Shown: positions 11,165 to 22,478 of the stretch, in pieces
Position numbering within the stretch: the first letter of the stretch is position 1
How the letters are laid out: each line of letters begins with the position of its first letter
Assembly (NCBI RefSeq): GCF_048569485.1
Contig: NC_134357.1
Span: forward strand, 226,643,634-226,707,633
Source of the DNA: Anomaloglossus baeobatrachus
Lineage: Eukaryota; Chordata; Amphibia; Anura; Aromobatidae
DNA: 64,000 bases
Reading direction: 5' to 3'
The notes under the pieces: generated by a model
Database searches by the model: none
Told to the model about the DNA's origin: nothing
Seen by the model: the letters and a program-made list of their open reading frames with translations, nothing else
Program-made: the position numbers and the translations under genes

Positions 11165-11340
11165 CTTGTGTCCCCCTTCTTCCCCATAGATTGTAAGCTT
11201 TCGAGCAGGGACCTCTTTCCTACTGTAGCTGTTGAATTATGTACTATTTTGTTTTGTATTTGTCTATACAACCCCCCACCGGATTGTAAAGTGCTGCGGA
11301 ATATGCTGGCGCTATATAAATAAACTTTATTATTATTAAA
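11165..11340 (+). mobile_element. SINE/LINE-tail repeat inside Gypsy B
   Basis: The stretch runs from ATTGTAAGCTTTCGAGCAGG through GTGCTGCGGAATATGCTGGC to GCGCTATATAAATAAAC and a short ATT-rich tail. This string is the common 3' part of an abundant amphibian retroposon. The reverse complement of the same tail ends the fuller SINE at 37590-37834. It lies between protease and RT of Gypsy B, so it is an insertion there. Confidence 0.6.
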
Positions 11341-11345
11341 TGAAA

Positions 11346-12094
11346 TGAAATAATTGTAGTCCCTGGGCTGCTCCACTGGTTCTGGTAAAAAAGAAGGATT
11401 GTACAATGAGGACTATAGACAGGTAAATTGTGTCACCCACAAGGATGCTTACTCGTTGCCTAGGATAGAGGAGTCCCTGGCTACCTTAAAATCTGCTAAC
11501 TACTTCTCTACCCTAGATCTTACCAGCGGGTACTGGCATGTTACTGTGGCTGAAGAAGACAAAGAGAAGACCGCATTTACCACGCCTATGGGTCTTTGTG
11601 AATTTAATTGTATGCCGTTTGGACTTTGTAATGCACTGGGAACGTTCCAGAGGCTGATGGAGTGTTGCCTGGGCCACAAGAATTTTGAAACCGTCCTACT
11701 ATATCTAGATGATGTGATTGTATATTCGAAGACACATGAGGATCATCTACAACACTTGCCAGATGTGTTTGAAGCCTTGTCCGGGTTTGGCCTCAAGGTA
11801 AAACCATCTTAATGCCATTTACTGAAGCCAAAAGTCAAGTATCTGGGACACCTGGTGAGCGCTGAAGGAGTGGCCCCGATGCAGAGAAGGTTACTGCCAT
11901 CAGGGACTGGTCAAGACCAACCTCCATTGAATAAGTTCGACAGTTCTTCGGCCTGTTGGGCTACTATCAGCGGTTTAAAAAGCGAGTTCACAAAGATGGC
12001 GTCGCCCCTTCAAGATCTCCTAGTAGGCTAAGCCAAATGACGAGGACCTCCATTTGAGTGGACTGAACATCAGGAAGAGTCCTTTGTCCAGCTG
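11346..12094 (+). other. Gypsy B reverse transcriptase region (fossil)
   Basis: Typical Ty3/Gypsy RT blocks follow in order: DAYSLPRIEESLATLKSANY, YFSTLDLTSGYWHV, MPFGLCNALGTFQRLME and the catalytic YLDDVIVYSKT box near 11701-11730. The 3' part of RT runs up to the insertion point at 12100. RNase H resumes beyond the inserted block at 18434. The region is broken. Confidence 0.8.
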
Positions 12095-12581
12095 AAAAGG
12101 TGTTATGATCCGATGTTCAATGACTGCTATGAACACAATTCACCAGAGTTGTAGGTAATAAAGTACCGACCGCAAGCCCTGAACTTAACACCACACTAGA
12201 AGTAGCTGGGCAGCATGCCTAACAACCTAGATGCCTCAAACCCAGCCAGAGGACTACATAACCTACAAGGCAGAAAGTGAAAAGAAACTATCTTGCTTCA
12301 GAGCAGATTTCCCCAAAGAAAAATAGGCAGCCTCCCACATGTACAGACTGTGAGCAAAGATGAAAAAAGACATACACACGCTGCGTTTTTATGTGCGTTT
12401 TTGTCTCAAAAAACGCACCCGTGGCTAAAAAACGCGATGCATTTTTACCGCGATTTGTTGCGTTTTTTGCTGCGTTTTTGCTCACTGCGTTTTTAATCAG
12501 TGCACAATGCCATTAAAGATTGTTGATGAAAAAAAAAAAAAGGTCTGATGTCATTTCCTTCTTCAAAATGTTCATTGTATG

Positions 12582-12690
12582 CAGGAGAGCAGACAGCTGC
12601 AGAACTAGTGTATGCAGGAGAGCAGACAGCTGCAGAACTAGTGTATGCAGGAGAGCAGACAGCAGCTGCAGAACTACAAGGCTCAGCATC
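12582..12690 (+). repeat. 30-bp tandem repeat, about 3 copies
   Basis: The unit GTATGCAGGAGAGCAGACAG plus CTGCAGAACTA is repeated three times; the third copy has a 3-bp expansion (CAG) and a fourth partial copy follows at about 12705. It lies in the left half of the palindromic element. Confidence 0.8.
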
Positions 12691-13498
12691 CTCCATCCAG
12701 GACTGTATGCAGGAGTTTTTTGCCCAAAAAGAAAAAAAAAAAGACATGGGCTTCGCTATATTTTTGTATGCTAGCCAGGTACAGCAGGCAGGTACAGGCT
12801 GCCCCCAATCCCCACCTGCCTTTTTTTTTTTTTTTTTTTTTTTATTTCATGAATTTCAAGAAATAATTAAAAAAAAAATGACATAGGCTTCGCCCAATTT
12901 TTGAATCCAGCCAGGTACAACTAGGCAGCTGGGGATTGGAATCCGCAGTGCAGAGTGCCCATGCTTTCTGGGCACCCCCACTGCGAATTGCAGTCCGCAG
13001 CCACCCCAGAAAATGGCGCTTTCATAGAAGCGCCATCTTCTGGCGCTGTATCCAACTCTTCCAACTGCCCTGATGCCGGGTGGCTCACTGGGTAATAATG
13101 GGGTTAGGGCTAGCTGTATATTATCAGCTGGCCCTAAGCCCGAAATTCATGGTGTCACGCCAATATTAGACATGGCCATCATGAATTTCTAGTAATGATA
13201 AAAAAAAAACACAACACAGAAAAATATTTTTATTAGAAATAAAACACAACACAATTAGTGACTCCATCTTTATTGAAATACAGAACCCCCCTCCGCAGTA
13301 ATCCTGGGTCAAGGGTCCCGCGCCGTCCAATCCAGATCCAATATCATCTGATCGTTTGCTGGAAGGCATACCGATCAGATGATGTGTCAGGTTCTAGGGG
13401 CTGAAGCACATCACACATCAGCTGATTGTATAAAAGCCGATTATACAATCAGCTGAAGCATCAGTGCAAAAAAAAAAAAAAATTCTCACGTCTGTGCT

Positions 13499-13572
13499 GA
13501 TTACCGGCAGCTCCTGCAGCGATCGGATGAGAGTCTGATCCTGTCCCATCGCTGCAGGAGCTGCCGGTAATC
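13499..13572. repeat. Long hairpin inside the palindromic element
   Basis: GATTACCGGCAGCTCCTGCA (GCGAT) at 13499-13523 is matched by its reverse complement at about 13547-13572, leaving a loop of about 22 bases. It is a perfect 25-bp stem by eye. More CAGCTGAT palindromes follow up to 13690. Confidence 0.75.
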
Positions 13573-14550
13573 AGCTGATGAAGTCCCCTGACGGCAGGAT
13601 CAGCTGATAGCCGGCCGGGCGTGAAAAAGCCGGCGACACTGCGAGAATTACGATCAGCTGATGCGTCAGGTGACTTCATCAGGTGATCCACCGCCAGGTC
13701 CTGCAAGCTTCGTACGTGCCCCGGGGAGACTGCACACAGCCAGAGCGGCGGTACCGGGAGGAGATGGGAGCGGGCGGTACCGGGACCCTGCAGACAGGTG
13801 AGTATATATGACATTTTTTTTTTTCTACTGTTCACTTTGGTTTTCGCTGCTGCTTCCACCTCCCGCCCAGACATGGCGCCGCACGGGAGCTGACATGGCA
13901 CCGGGCGGGTTGTGGACGCAGCAGTGACGGTACAGGGAGGATTCATACTTCTGTGTTTACCAACAGAAGGAATCCTCTTCCTGTACACGTCACTTTACTG
14001 CCCACCCCTTGCGTTTATAGCTGCGTTTTTAGTCATAGAAACGCAGCTATATGCGTTTTTCATTGCGTTGTTGAACATCTCATTGAACTCAATGGGGGAA
14101 AAACGCAGTGAAAAACGCAGAAATAATTGACATGCTGCATTTTTGTGGTCACCACAAAAACGCAGCTACAAAAAAACGCTGTGTGCGGACAGCACTTCTG
14201 AAAACCCATAGACATTGCTGGGGAAGCAATGTCACTGCGTTTTCAGCACAAAAACGCTTTAAAAAACGCCGCTAAAAACGCAGCAAAAACGCCTAGTGCG
14301 CACAAGGCCTAAGAGCAAGATGGAGGAAAGAGAGGCCACACTATACTAAATACGAAAGACAGAATAGGGAACTCTTGCGGTCAGCATGAAAAACCCTATC
14401 AAAACTTCCTACACGGAATGTGCAAAAAGGAAGAGTAATCTAATACTCGCACGTTCACAATCCGTAAAAGACTCTGGTGAAACTGTAGGAAAAAACTAGC
14501 AATTACCCTGCTGACTAACCCTTGCTAAGATAAATAACATAGACTGACTA

Positions 14551-15333
14551 AGGCTGTGTTCACACTAAGCGACAGCGACGTCGCTGTTATGTCACCATTT
14601 TCTGTGACGTAACAGCGACCTTGTAAGTCGTTTCTGTGACGTAACAGCGACCTTGTAAGTCGCTGTTATGATCGCTGCTTAGCTGTCAAACACAGCAGCT
14701 GAAGCAGCGATCATAACGACACGCGTCGCTGTGCTGCAACATGTGCAGAGAGCAGGGAGCCGCGCACACTGAGCGCTGGCTCCCTGCTCTCCTAGCTACA
14801 GTACATATCGGGTTAATTAACCCGATGTGTACTGCAGCCACATGTGCAGAGAGCAGGGAGCCGCGCACACTGCTTAGCGCTGGCTCCATGCACTCCTAGC
14901 TACAGTACACATCAGGTTAATTAACCCGATGTGTATTGCAGCCACATGTGCAGAGAGCTGGGAGCCGGCGCTGGCAGCGTGAGAGCGGCGGAGGCTGGTA
15001 AAGAAGGTAAATATCGGGTAACCACCTTGGTTACCCGATGTTTACCTTGGTTACAGCTTACCGCAGGCTGTCAGACGCCGGCTCCTGCTCCCTGCACATT
15101 CAGGATTGTTGCTCTCTCGCTGTCAGACACAGCGATGTGTGCTTATCAGCGGGAGAGCAACAATAAAAAAATGAACCAGGGCTGTGTGTAACGAGCAGCG
15201 ATCTCACAGCAGGGGCCAGATCGCTGCTCAGTGTCACACACAGCGAGATTGCTAATGAGGTCACTGCTGCGTCACAAAAACCGTGACTCAGCAGCGATCT
15301 CAGCAGCGATCTCGCTGTGTGTGAAGCACCCCT
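14551..15333. mobile_element. MITE of the CTAAGCGACG family, copy 1
   Basis: The ends are CTAAGGCTGTGTTCACACTA and the inverse GTGTGTGAAGCACCCCTAAG. Inside are the modules shared with the copies at 40309 and 41345: GTTAATTAACCCGATGTGTA, GGTTACCCGATGTTTACCTT, CGCTGTCAGACACAGCGATG and GGGGCCAGATCGCTGCTCAG. Many are palindromes. It sits in LTR element X, flanked by CTAAG on both sides. It has no coding capacity. Confidence 0.7.
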
Positions 15334-15560
15334 AAGAAGATAAATCTTCCTTATCTGAAGGCAAAAACAAAACAGGAAACAATACAAAAACCTTCAGAGA
15401 TAATTCACAGAAACAATAAGCAAATAACACTCAAAAGTATGAAGCAAAACCAAGAACTTAGCTTAGCTTAACAGCGGAAAGCCAGGAGGACAAGAGACAG
15501 ATTGCTATTCTCACAGGAATTTCTGAAAACTGGCAAAGACAAACAGCCAGCACACGCCTA

Positions 15561-18296
15561 TGTGGCGCCCTGGACAAGCCAGGGGCCACAGGTAACAACA
15601 CACACACCCACCCCCAGCAGTTCACAGCAGTCATCCCCAGTGAGACCTGATTTCTTCCTCGGGTTCAGACAGACACACCAGGTGGGCGGAGTCAGGCAGA
15701 TGGGCACGCCCACCGAGGGGTTTAGCTGGCCTGAGGCAGGAAACAAGTTCAGACAAGTCCAGGCAGAGGAAGAGAGAGGAGGTCTGCAGAGAGGCAGACG
15801 CAGACTGGGGCCTAGGTTGGAGCCTAGGTCCCTCGTGTAGCCAGTGAGGCAGACGGTAGTGGCTGTCTGCAGGAGCCGGGAAGACAGTCTGGTGGAACCG
15901 TAGGTAGCCGGGACAGGGTAGTGGCCCGTCTGGTACCGAATCGGGGAGCCAGCTGGAAACCGGAGCGCAGGAGGAGCGTACACGAAGGGGCAGGAAAGGA
16001 CTTACACTACCAAACTGGGTCAGGCGAAAAACACCGCAGCCGCCTGTGGGACCCGTCCATCCAGCCGTGTGTTTTACCAAGGACTTTGCATTCGTCATTG
16101 GCTGAGTGAGTACCACCGTGCCGTGCGGCACAGCACTGCCCCCGCGACCCTGCACCTCACCATGCCCCGTAACCCGCCTGCCATTCATCCCTACCCCTCA
16201 CCGGGCCCCGGGACAACCAACCCCCTACCCACGGAGGGGAGAACCAACATCCAAGCTGCTCCCTGTCATCGCTCCCGGGATCCCCGTCCAGAGCAGCGGT
16301 GGTGTCACCAATCTCACCACAACCGTGGGTGGCGTCACGGACAATATCCAATCCCCCAAATCAACCCCCTTTTCACTCACGGGCGAGGAGCGCCGCTCGA
16401 GTCCCCGGGATCCGGCCCACCGCTCGAGCCACCACCGAGCAGCAGCAGAGGCCGGACCCGAGCAGTGGGTGAGCGCAGCGTCCCCTCCTCCGCCCGCGAC
16501 AACTTGGCGTCACGAACAGGATCTTACCGCTCTGCCGTCTGGTAGAGGTGCGCCTTATGACCGCCGGAGGTGTCCGGCCGAAAATTTTGAGAGGCCGCCA
16601 TTTTGGGCGCGAAAAGTCCTCGCTCGAGCGTCTTCCCGAGTAGTGGAGGCGCGAAAGCCAGAACCCCGCCCCTATAGAGGAGGAGCCGGAAAAAGACTAA
16701 GGGGGACGGATGGCGTCTAGCCGCATGTGAACTGTGGAAGCAGGGACGCCAGGACTCTGCCAGTATTTGATTCCTGGAGCACCGCTGCATGAGATGTCCC
16801 GTCCGTCCGGCACCGCTGAAACCTCAGTGCCCGTGCCAGCGGCCAACGCCCCGACCGACCCGTTACCCCTGTCACCGGTAGCAGAGCTCGCAGCGTCTGT
16901 GAGGGAGGGCCCAGACCTGGCGTCCCCAGGCCTTACCTTCATCACCGCCCTGCCACCGGTCCCGGCTTCCATCCCGGATGCACCGCTGATGACAATGGCC
17001 CCGGCAGTCCGCCCAGCCGCAACGGCAGCGAAGTACCCTTCCCGTTAACGAATCTGGGCAGCCTGGTTCTGGACTGGGGTCAAGGGGTGCTGCCCATTTC
17101 TTAGGGGCAGCATCAGGGCCAGGTTGTTTGGGTGGGTGACTGAAGGACCCATTCCGTTATTATGATTAAAAGTGAATTGTTGTTGCAACGGTTGAGGTGA
17201 TATGCCTCCCGTAAGGGAAGTTGTGTAAAAAAAAAAAGAAAAATGCATATGTGAAAATGTTTAAAAAAAAAAAAAAAAAAGTTTTCAGTTTGTGAAAATA
17301 AAACCGGTGATGGACGGGCAGCCCGCGGATGGTCTGCATTTTACTAAGGGGGAATGTGGCGCCCTGGACAAGCCAGGGGCCACAGGTAACAACACACACA
17401 CACCCCCAGCAGTTCACAGCAGTCATCCCCAGTGAGACCTGATTTCTTCCTCGGGTTCAGACAGACACACTAGGTGGGCGGAGTCAGGCAGATGGGCACG
17501 CCCACCGAGGGGTTTAGCTGGCCTGAGGCAGGAAACAAGTTCAGACAAGTCCAGGCAGAGGAAAAGAGAGGAGGTCTGCAGAGAGGCAGACGCAGACTGG
17601 GGCCTAGGTTGGAGCCTAGGTCCCTCGTGTAGCCAGTGAGGCAGACGGTAGTGGCCGTCTGCAGGAGCCGGGAAGACAGTCTGGTGGAACCGTAGGTAGC
17701 CGGGACAGGGTAGTGGCCTGTCCGGTACCGAACCGGGGAGCCAGCTGGAAACCGGAGCGCAGGAGGAGCGTACACGAAGGGGCAGGAAAGGACTTACACT
17801 ACCAAACTGGGTCAGGGGAAAAACACCGCAGCCGCCTGTGGGACCCGTCCATCCAGCCGTGTGTTTTACCAAGGACTTTGCATTCGTCATTGGCTGAGTG
17901 AGTACCACCGTGCTGTGTGGCACAGCACTGCCCCCGCGACCCTGCACCTCACCAGGCCCCGTAACCCGCCTGCCATTCATCCCTACCCCTCACCGGGCCC
18001 CGGGACAACCAACCCCCTACCCACGGAGGGGAGAACCAACATCCAAGCTGCTCCCTGTCATCGCTCCTGGGATCCCCGTCCAGAGCAGCGGTAGTGTCAC
18101 CAATCTCACCACAACCGTGGGTGGCGTCACGGACAATATCCAATCCCCAAAATCAACCCCCTTTTCACTCACGGGCGAGGAGCGCCGCTCGAGTCCCCGG
18201 GATCCGACCCACCGCTCGACCCACCACCGAGCAGCAGCAGCAGCGGCCAGACCCGAGCAGTGGGTGAGCACAGCGTCCCCTCCTTCGCCCGCGACA
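15561..18296 (+). mobile_element. Short Gypsy-type LTR element without pol, young fossil
   Basis: The two LTRs are 15561-16501 (941 bp) and 17355-18296 (942 bp), both TGTGGCGCCCTGGACAAGCC to CCCGCGACA, and CCTA flanks the whole (15557-15560, 18297-18300). A primer-binding-like TTGGCGTCACGAACAGGATC follows the first LTR and a purine tract (AAGGGGGAA) precedes the second. The 853-bp interior has no pol; only a Pro/Ala-rich open frame (about 16796-17048) that could be a gag start. The LTRs differ at roughly 20-25 sites by eye (about 2-2.5%), so the insertion is fairly recent. It is non-autonomous, and a related Gypsy would have to supply its proteins. Confidence 0.85.
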
Positions 18297-18433
18297 CCTA
18301 TATCCAAAATCAAGGTTTGAGCTGCCAACCAGGTGTGTAGAACTGAGGAACAGAATCCAACCCACTAAGATCAACGACCACAGGAGGGAGTCCAAGAGCG
18401 GAGCTCCACCAGACAGCATTCACAACAAAAAGG

Positions 18434-18897
18434 GCACTCACCAGAGAAGACATACTTGCCTACCTAGCCTATGGACAACCCTTCATCCTTTATACGGATG
18501 CCAGTAACGTGGGCCTGGGAGTTGTCCTGTCCCAGGTACAAGGGGGCCGCGAGAAGGTGATAGCCAATGCCAGCCGGAAGCTTCAACCCACTGAGCAACA
18601 CCTGGAAAATTACAGTTCCTTCAAGTTGGAATTCTTAGCTGTGGTTTAGGCAGTCATTGAACGTTTCAAACACTATCTCGCATCAGTAAGATTCACCATT
18701 TTCACAGATAACCCGATGACCCATCTGCAGACGGCAAGACTGGGAGCCTTGGAGCAGCGGTGGATGGCCAGATTATCCAATTATGACTTCACGATAAAAT
18801 ACCAGGCAGGGCAGAAAAATTCAAATGCTGATGCCCTGTTCCGAATGTCTCATCTACTGGACATCGGAGAAGACCTGGATGAAATGGAGGAAGTGTA
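18434..18897 (+). other. Gypsy B RNase H region (fossil)
   Basis: After the inserted block the sequence reads like Gypsy RNase H: PFILYTDASNVGLGVVLSQV, then ENYSSFKLEFLAVV, FTIFTDNPMTHLQ and ARLGALEQRWMARLSNYDF with YQAGQKNSNADAL. These are the standard blocks after RT. It belongs to the broken element B. Confidence 0.8.
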
Positions 18898-18930
18898 GAT
18901 GCCGGCGTTCTATCGACGCTTTGCCTCTCA

Positions 18931-20090
18931 ATGCTCCCATCAGGTGAAGGAAAAACAGACTATCGAGCAGCAGTCTCCCTCAACCCCATGCCCCATTACA
19001 ACTGGGGAGAGGTTCATGTCAGTGACCAAGCGTTGCGGTTGGTTAAAGAACTATTAACCCAAGACAACTTGTACCCAGACCCAGATGCTCTACCGGAGGC
19101 TCAAATGCTGTGGAAAAAGAAGTGCAAGCTGTTCATGTGGAAAAGGACCCTGTGTCAACATCATGTTGATCCCCGGAGCAATAAAGACATCTGGAAAGTT
19201 GTAGTTCCTGAACGGGATGCCCCGAAGGTCCTGAAGGTGTATCACAATGGGGCAGGGCACTTCGGATGGAAAAAAACTGGAGGCCCTACTCCATACCCGT
19301 TTCTATTGGATTGGTATGAGACCATCAATTGAAAAATGGTGTCTGGAATGTGGACCCTAAAATTTGAGAAGGAAGGACTGCGAGAGTCTTACACCCTTAC
19401 AGCCAATTATTAAGAAGCAACTGCTTGAACTGGTGGCACTCGACACCATGTAAAATTTGACTCCGAGCCGATCGGGCTACGTGTATGCCCTCACCATCAT
19501 GGATCATTACTCTCGTTTCCTGGTTGTGGTCCCAGTTAAAGATCACACAGCTAAAACCACAGCCAAAGCATTTCAGGAGTACTTCTGCCGGCCCCATGGC
19601 TACCCGGAACAGGTGCTCGTCGACCAGGGCCCAGCTTTTAAAGCCGAGGTGTTCCAGGAATTCTGCCAGTTGTATGGGTGCAAGAAGATAAGACCCACCC
19701 CATACCACGCCCAAGGTAACAAACTTTGTGAAAGGATGAACACGATAATACTTGACCTCCTTTGGAGGAAAGAAACCTGTGGCCCGAGAAGTTGCCAGAC
19801 TTGGTGGATATGTACAATCACATGCCAGTGCAGTCTACTAATTGTACCCCGGCCTACCTAATGCGGTACCTGAGATCATACAAACCAACACCGATTGGGA
19901 CGCCGAGCGCCAGCAACAATACCGCCGGGTCCAAGAAGGTGTGGAGAGAAGCCTGTCCCAGGCTAGAGAAAGACAAGAGCGAGACTACAATCAGGCAGCT
20001 CCCGCTGCTCCCATAACACCTGGAGAGCAAGTTTTGAAGAGAAAACGAAGAACCCATAAATTAGATGATTACTGGGAGGCCGAACCGTAA
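18931..20090 (+). other. Gypsy B integrase region (fossil)
   Basis: Integrase features follow RNase H: a zinc-finger-like N-terminal part ending near 19400, then core-domain strings YVYALTIMDHYSRFLVVVPV (about 19479) and VLVDQGPAFKAEVFQEFCQ (about 19615) with the following TPYHAQGNKLCERMN. The C-terminal part continues to about 20090, and a low-complexity tail rich in Glu and Pro runs on to about 20648. It is broken. Confidence 0.8.
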
Positions 20091-20835
20091 ACAGTCTTGC
20101 CATCCAAGTTTGACAACTCGAAGGTGTCTCATCAGCAAGGATGGAGGGAGGGCATCTACAACAGTTTCAAGAGACCACTTGAAGGTGTGCCCAGAGCAGC
20201 TGAAGGGTAATGATGAAGGCCCCGAAGCTTCCCAGTCTGAAGAATCAGAAGAAGAGACCATCCAGCCTATTCTTGGAGCATTTCCCAAAACCTGGACACA
20301 GTGGAACCACGCCATTATGGTACCACCTCTAACCTTTCTTCAACCTGTTCCCCTTGAAGCAGCAGAGACCATAGACCAGCCTGAAAACCCCCCAGTTGAA
20401 GCAGCAATGCCTCCAGTTTAGCACGAAGACCTGCCAGCCGGTGAAGTGGATGTCACCACAGCAGAGGAATCGGAGAACCTGCCTCTTGTCCACGGTGAAT
20501 CTGCCATAACCACGGTGAGTCTAGTAAGTAGTGAGCATCCACCTGCCATGTCAGTCATCACTGGATCCCCTTCCAACACAACTGTAGGCAATCGGGTCGG
20601 ACCAGGTGAATTACCAAATAGTGAGGGGGTTACTGCCCATCCTGCATAGTACGCAGCAGTGTAACCTGGGTCAAAAACCAGCCCGGTATCTAGAAACAGA
20701 TGTTTAGAATCGGTTAAATGTTAAGTGTACAAATGTAAATATTCCTTTTGTATGTGATATATGTCAATTGTAATGTTTTTCCTATTTCTGTAAAATATTT
20801 CTCAGTCCAGGAGTATTGAATTTAACCAAGGGGGA

Positions 20836-21250
20836 TGTGGCACCCCAGTGGTTCTGGGAGCCACAGTGGCATTGTTCTCATCACTGGGAGCAATGCCATA
20901 CTTGAAAGAAGTGGGGAAATCTCTGCCAGGTACAGTAACATGCAACACCACTCCCTCCTTTGGACCAGTAGTGGGAGCTCATAACCTGTCTTGAAGGGAG
21001 CCTCTCTGGACATACTTCCTGTTGCTCCCTAATCCCTCCTCCAGGTCAGTAAGACCTCAGAACAGTAGAACACAGCAAAGAGAACAGTCACTGTCTGAGA
21101 GCTGCTACCCAGCTCTCCAGGACCGAGCGCATCGAGCGGGACACCGGCGTCCCAGGCTACTGGGTGCTAACGGTCCAGTATTAACGCCGGATGGCAGGAC
21201 ATTCTATTCTTCATTGACTGGGACAGTGACTATGGTATGGATCGTTGTGG
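20836..21250 (+). mobile_element. Gypsy B 3' LTR, truncated (fossil)
   Basis: It begins TGTGGCACCCCAGTGGTTCT right after the purine tract AAGGGGGA and keeps the inverted AGTGGTTCTGGGAGCCAC typical of this LTR group. It loses LTR character near 21250, where a dispersed repeat starts. The LTR end (expected CTACA) is missing. Confidence 0.6.
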
Positions 21251-21985
21251 GACCCCCTTATTGGATTACGCCTGACAGATTTGATTGTTCTTTTAAATAA
21301 ATTGGTGAAATAGGGAATGATTTGGGGGGGTGTTTTTTCAAATAAAACTTTTTTGTTGTCTATTTTTTTTTATTACTGACTGGGTTCATGATGTCGGGTA
21401 TCTGATAGATGCGTGACATAACTAACCCCAGGGTTTGATGCCAGGTGACATTACACATCTAGCATCAATCCCGTATATTACGCCATTCGCCACCGCACCA
21501 GGGCAATGGGATGAGTTGGGGCAATGCGCCAGGATTGGCACATCCAATGGATGTGCAACTTCTGTGGCGGCTGTGCCCTGCTATTTTTAGGCTGGGGAGT
21601 GTCCAATAAAAGTGGACCTCCCTAGTCTGAGAATACTAGACCACAGCTGTCCGGTTTACCTTGGCTGGTGATCCAATTTGGGGGGGACCCCACGTTTTTT
21701 GTTTTAAATTATTTATTTAATTTAAAATAACAGCATGGGGTTCCCTCTGTTTTGGATTACCAGCCAAGGTGAAGCTGCCAGCTGTGGTCTGCAGGCTGCA
21801 GCCGTCTGCTTTACCCTAGCTGGCTACAAAAGATAGGGGGGACCCCACGTCATTTTTTTTTAAAATTATTTATGTATTTTTTTGGCTAAATACAAGGCTA
21901 AGCACCCTTTAGTGCCACATGACAGTCACTAAAGGGTGCCAGCTTAGATAGATAACAGATGAGAAAGACCTATATAATGTCCCAC
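21250..21985. repeat. Dispersed repeat of unknown class
   Basis: Features are TTTTTAGGCTGGGGAGTGTC, GAGAATACTAGACCACAGCT, ACCTTGGCTGGTGATCC and GGGGGGACCCCACGTTTTTT with poly-T, partly repeated near 21770-21860 in inverted order. A relative lies at about 62640-62815. Such blocks are common in amphibian intergenic DNA. No transposase, terminal repeat or target duplication is visible, so the class stays open. Confidence 0.5.
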
Positions 21986-22275
21986 CCCCTTGCATATTCT
22001 ATCTATATATCTATCCCACTATCTATCTATCTATCCCACTATCCCACTATCTATCTATCTATCTATCTCACTATCTATCTATCTATCTATCTATCTATAA
22101 CACTATCTATCTATCTATCTATCCATTCATCTATCCATTCATCTATCCCTCTATCTATCTATCTATCCTTCTATTCATCTATCTCTCGATTTATCTATCC
22201 CTCCATTCATTCATTCATTCGTTCATTCATTCATCCATCTATCCCTCTATCTCTCTATCCATCTTTATATCTACC
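21985..22275 (+). repeat. (CTAT)n/(ATTC)n microsatellite
   Basis: About 290 bases of imperfect CTAT, CCAT and ATTC tetranucleotides. The long open frame here, rich in Tyr, Ile and Ser, is a by-product of the repeat. Confidence 0.95.
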
Positions 22276-22284
22276 CATCTGTTT

Positions 22285-22478
22285 ATCTTTCTAGCTGCTC
22301 CGTTTTTTTTGCGGACCACAAAAAAACGGAAGACATACGGATGCCACACGGACCGTATACAGAACGGAACGGACGCCACATGGATGCCACACAGATGCAT
22401 CCGTGAAAAAAACTGACCGTTTTTTTGCGGACCGCAAAACGGAACGGTCATGTGAATGTAGCCTAAATGTGAATGTAT
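22285..22478. repeat. Short palindromic repeat, MITE-like
   Basis: Inverted motifs CTCCGTTTTTTTTGCGGACC and CCGTTTTTTTGCGGACCGCA, with CGGATGCCACACGGACCG in between, end in GTGAATGTAGCCTA. It resembles the Kolobok/hAT-type MITE ends at 43517-44026 (CGGATGTGTGAAAGTAGCC). It directly abuts the truncated LTR of element C. Confidence 0.45.

Larger units (their letters stand above)
12363..14312. mobile_element. Large palindromic DNA element rich in AAAACGC motifs
   Basis: It is flanked by GAGCAAAGATG (12352-12362) and GAGCAAGATG (14313-14322), a near-perfect 10-11-bp direct repeat. Both ends consist of inverted series of CTGCGTTTTT and AAAAACGCAG units; the right end finishes GCCTAGTGCGCACAAGGCCTA. 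Inside lie a 30-bp tandem repeat (about 12582-12690), an A/T-run-rich middle and a strong hairpin at 13499-13572. No transposase is present. Target duplications of 9-11 bp with long repeat-rich ends are typical of Mutator-like elements, so that class is a tentative guess. Confidence 0.5.
12101..18427 (-). mobile_element. LTR element X with nested insertions, 6-bp duplication, fossil
   Basis: AAAAGG flanks this block (12095-12100 and 18428-18433), which splits RNase H of Gypsy B. The outer sequence, without its inserts, is about 0.85 kb: 12101-12362, 14313-14550, 15334-15560 and 18301-18427. It starts TGTTATGATCC and ends CATTCACAACA, that is TG...CA. Orientation is set tentatively by the minus-strand start TGTTGTGAATGCTGTC. 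It looks like a solo LTR or short LTR element of another family. Three later insertions sit in it: two palindromic DNA elements and a Gypsy-type short element. Confidence 0.65.
8690..21250 (+). mobile_element. Gypsy element B: truncated LTR, gag to integrase, fossil
   Basis: The end of an LTR (to 8736, GGGCGCTACA) is followed by the primer-binding-like TGGCATCGTGAACAGGAT (8739), a leader, gag, protease, RT, RNase H, integrase, a purine tract (AAGGGGGA, 20828-20835) and a 3' LTR start at 20836. The order gag-PR-RT-RH-IN is that of Metaviridae (Ty3/Gypsy). It is broken, with well over five breaks, and is interrupted by a SINE-like tail (about 11165) and by a 6.3 kb block at 12101-18427. Both LTRs are incomplete, so it cannot be dated from them, but it is clearly older than the element at 28800. 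Confidence 0.8.

Noticed and set aside
12493-12886. Open frames with CRRADSCRTS-type and Lys/Phe-rich repeats
   Set aside because: They come from a 30-bp tandem repeat and poly-A/poly-T tracts in a palindromic element.
21959-22294. Open frame rich in Tyr, Ile and Ser
   Set aside because: It is the translation of a CTAT/ATTC microsatellite.
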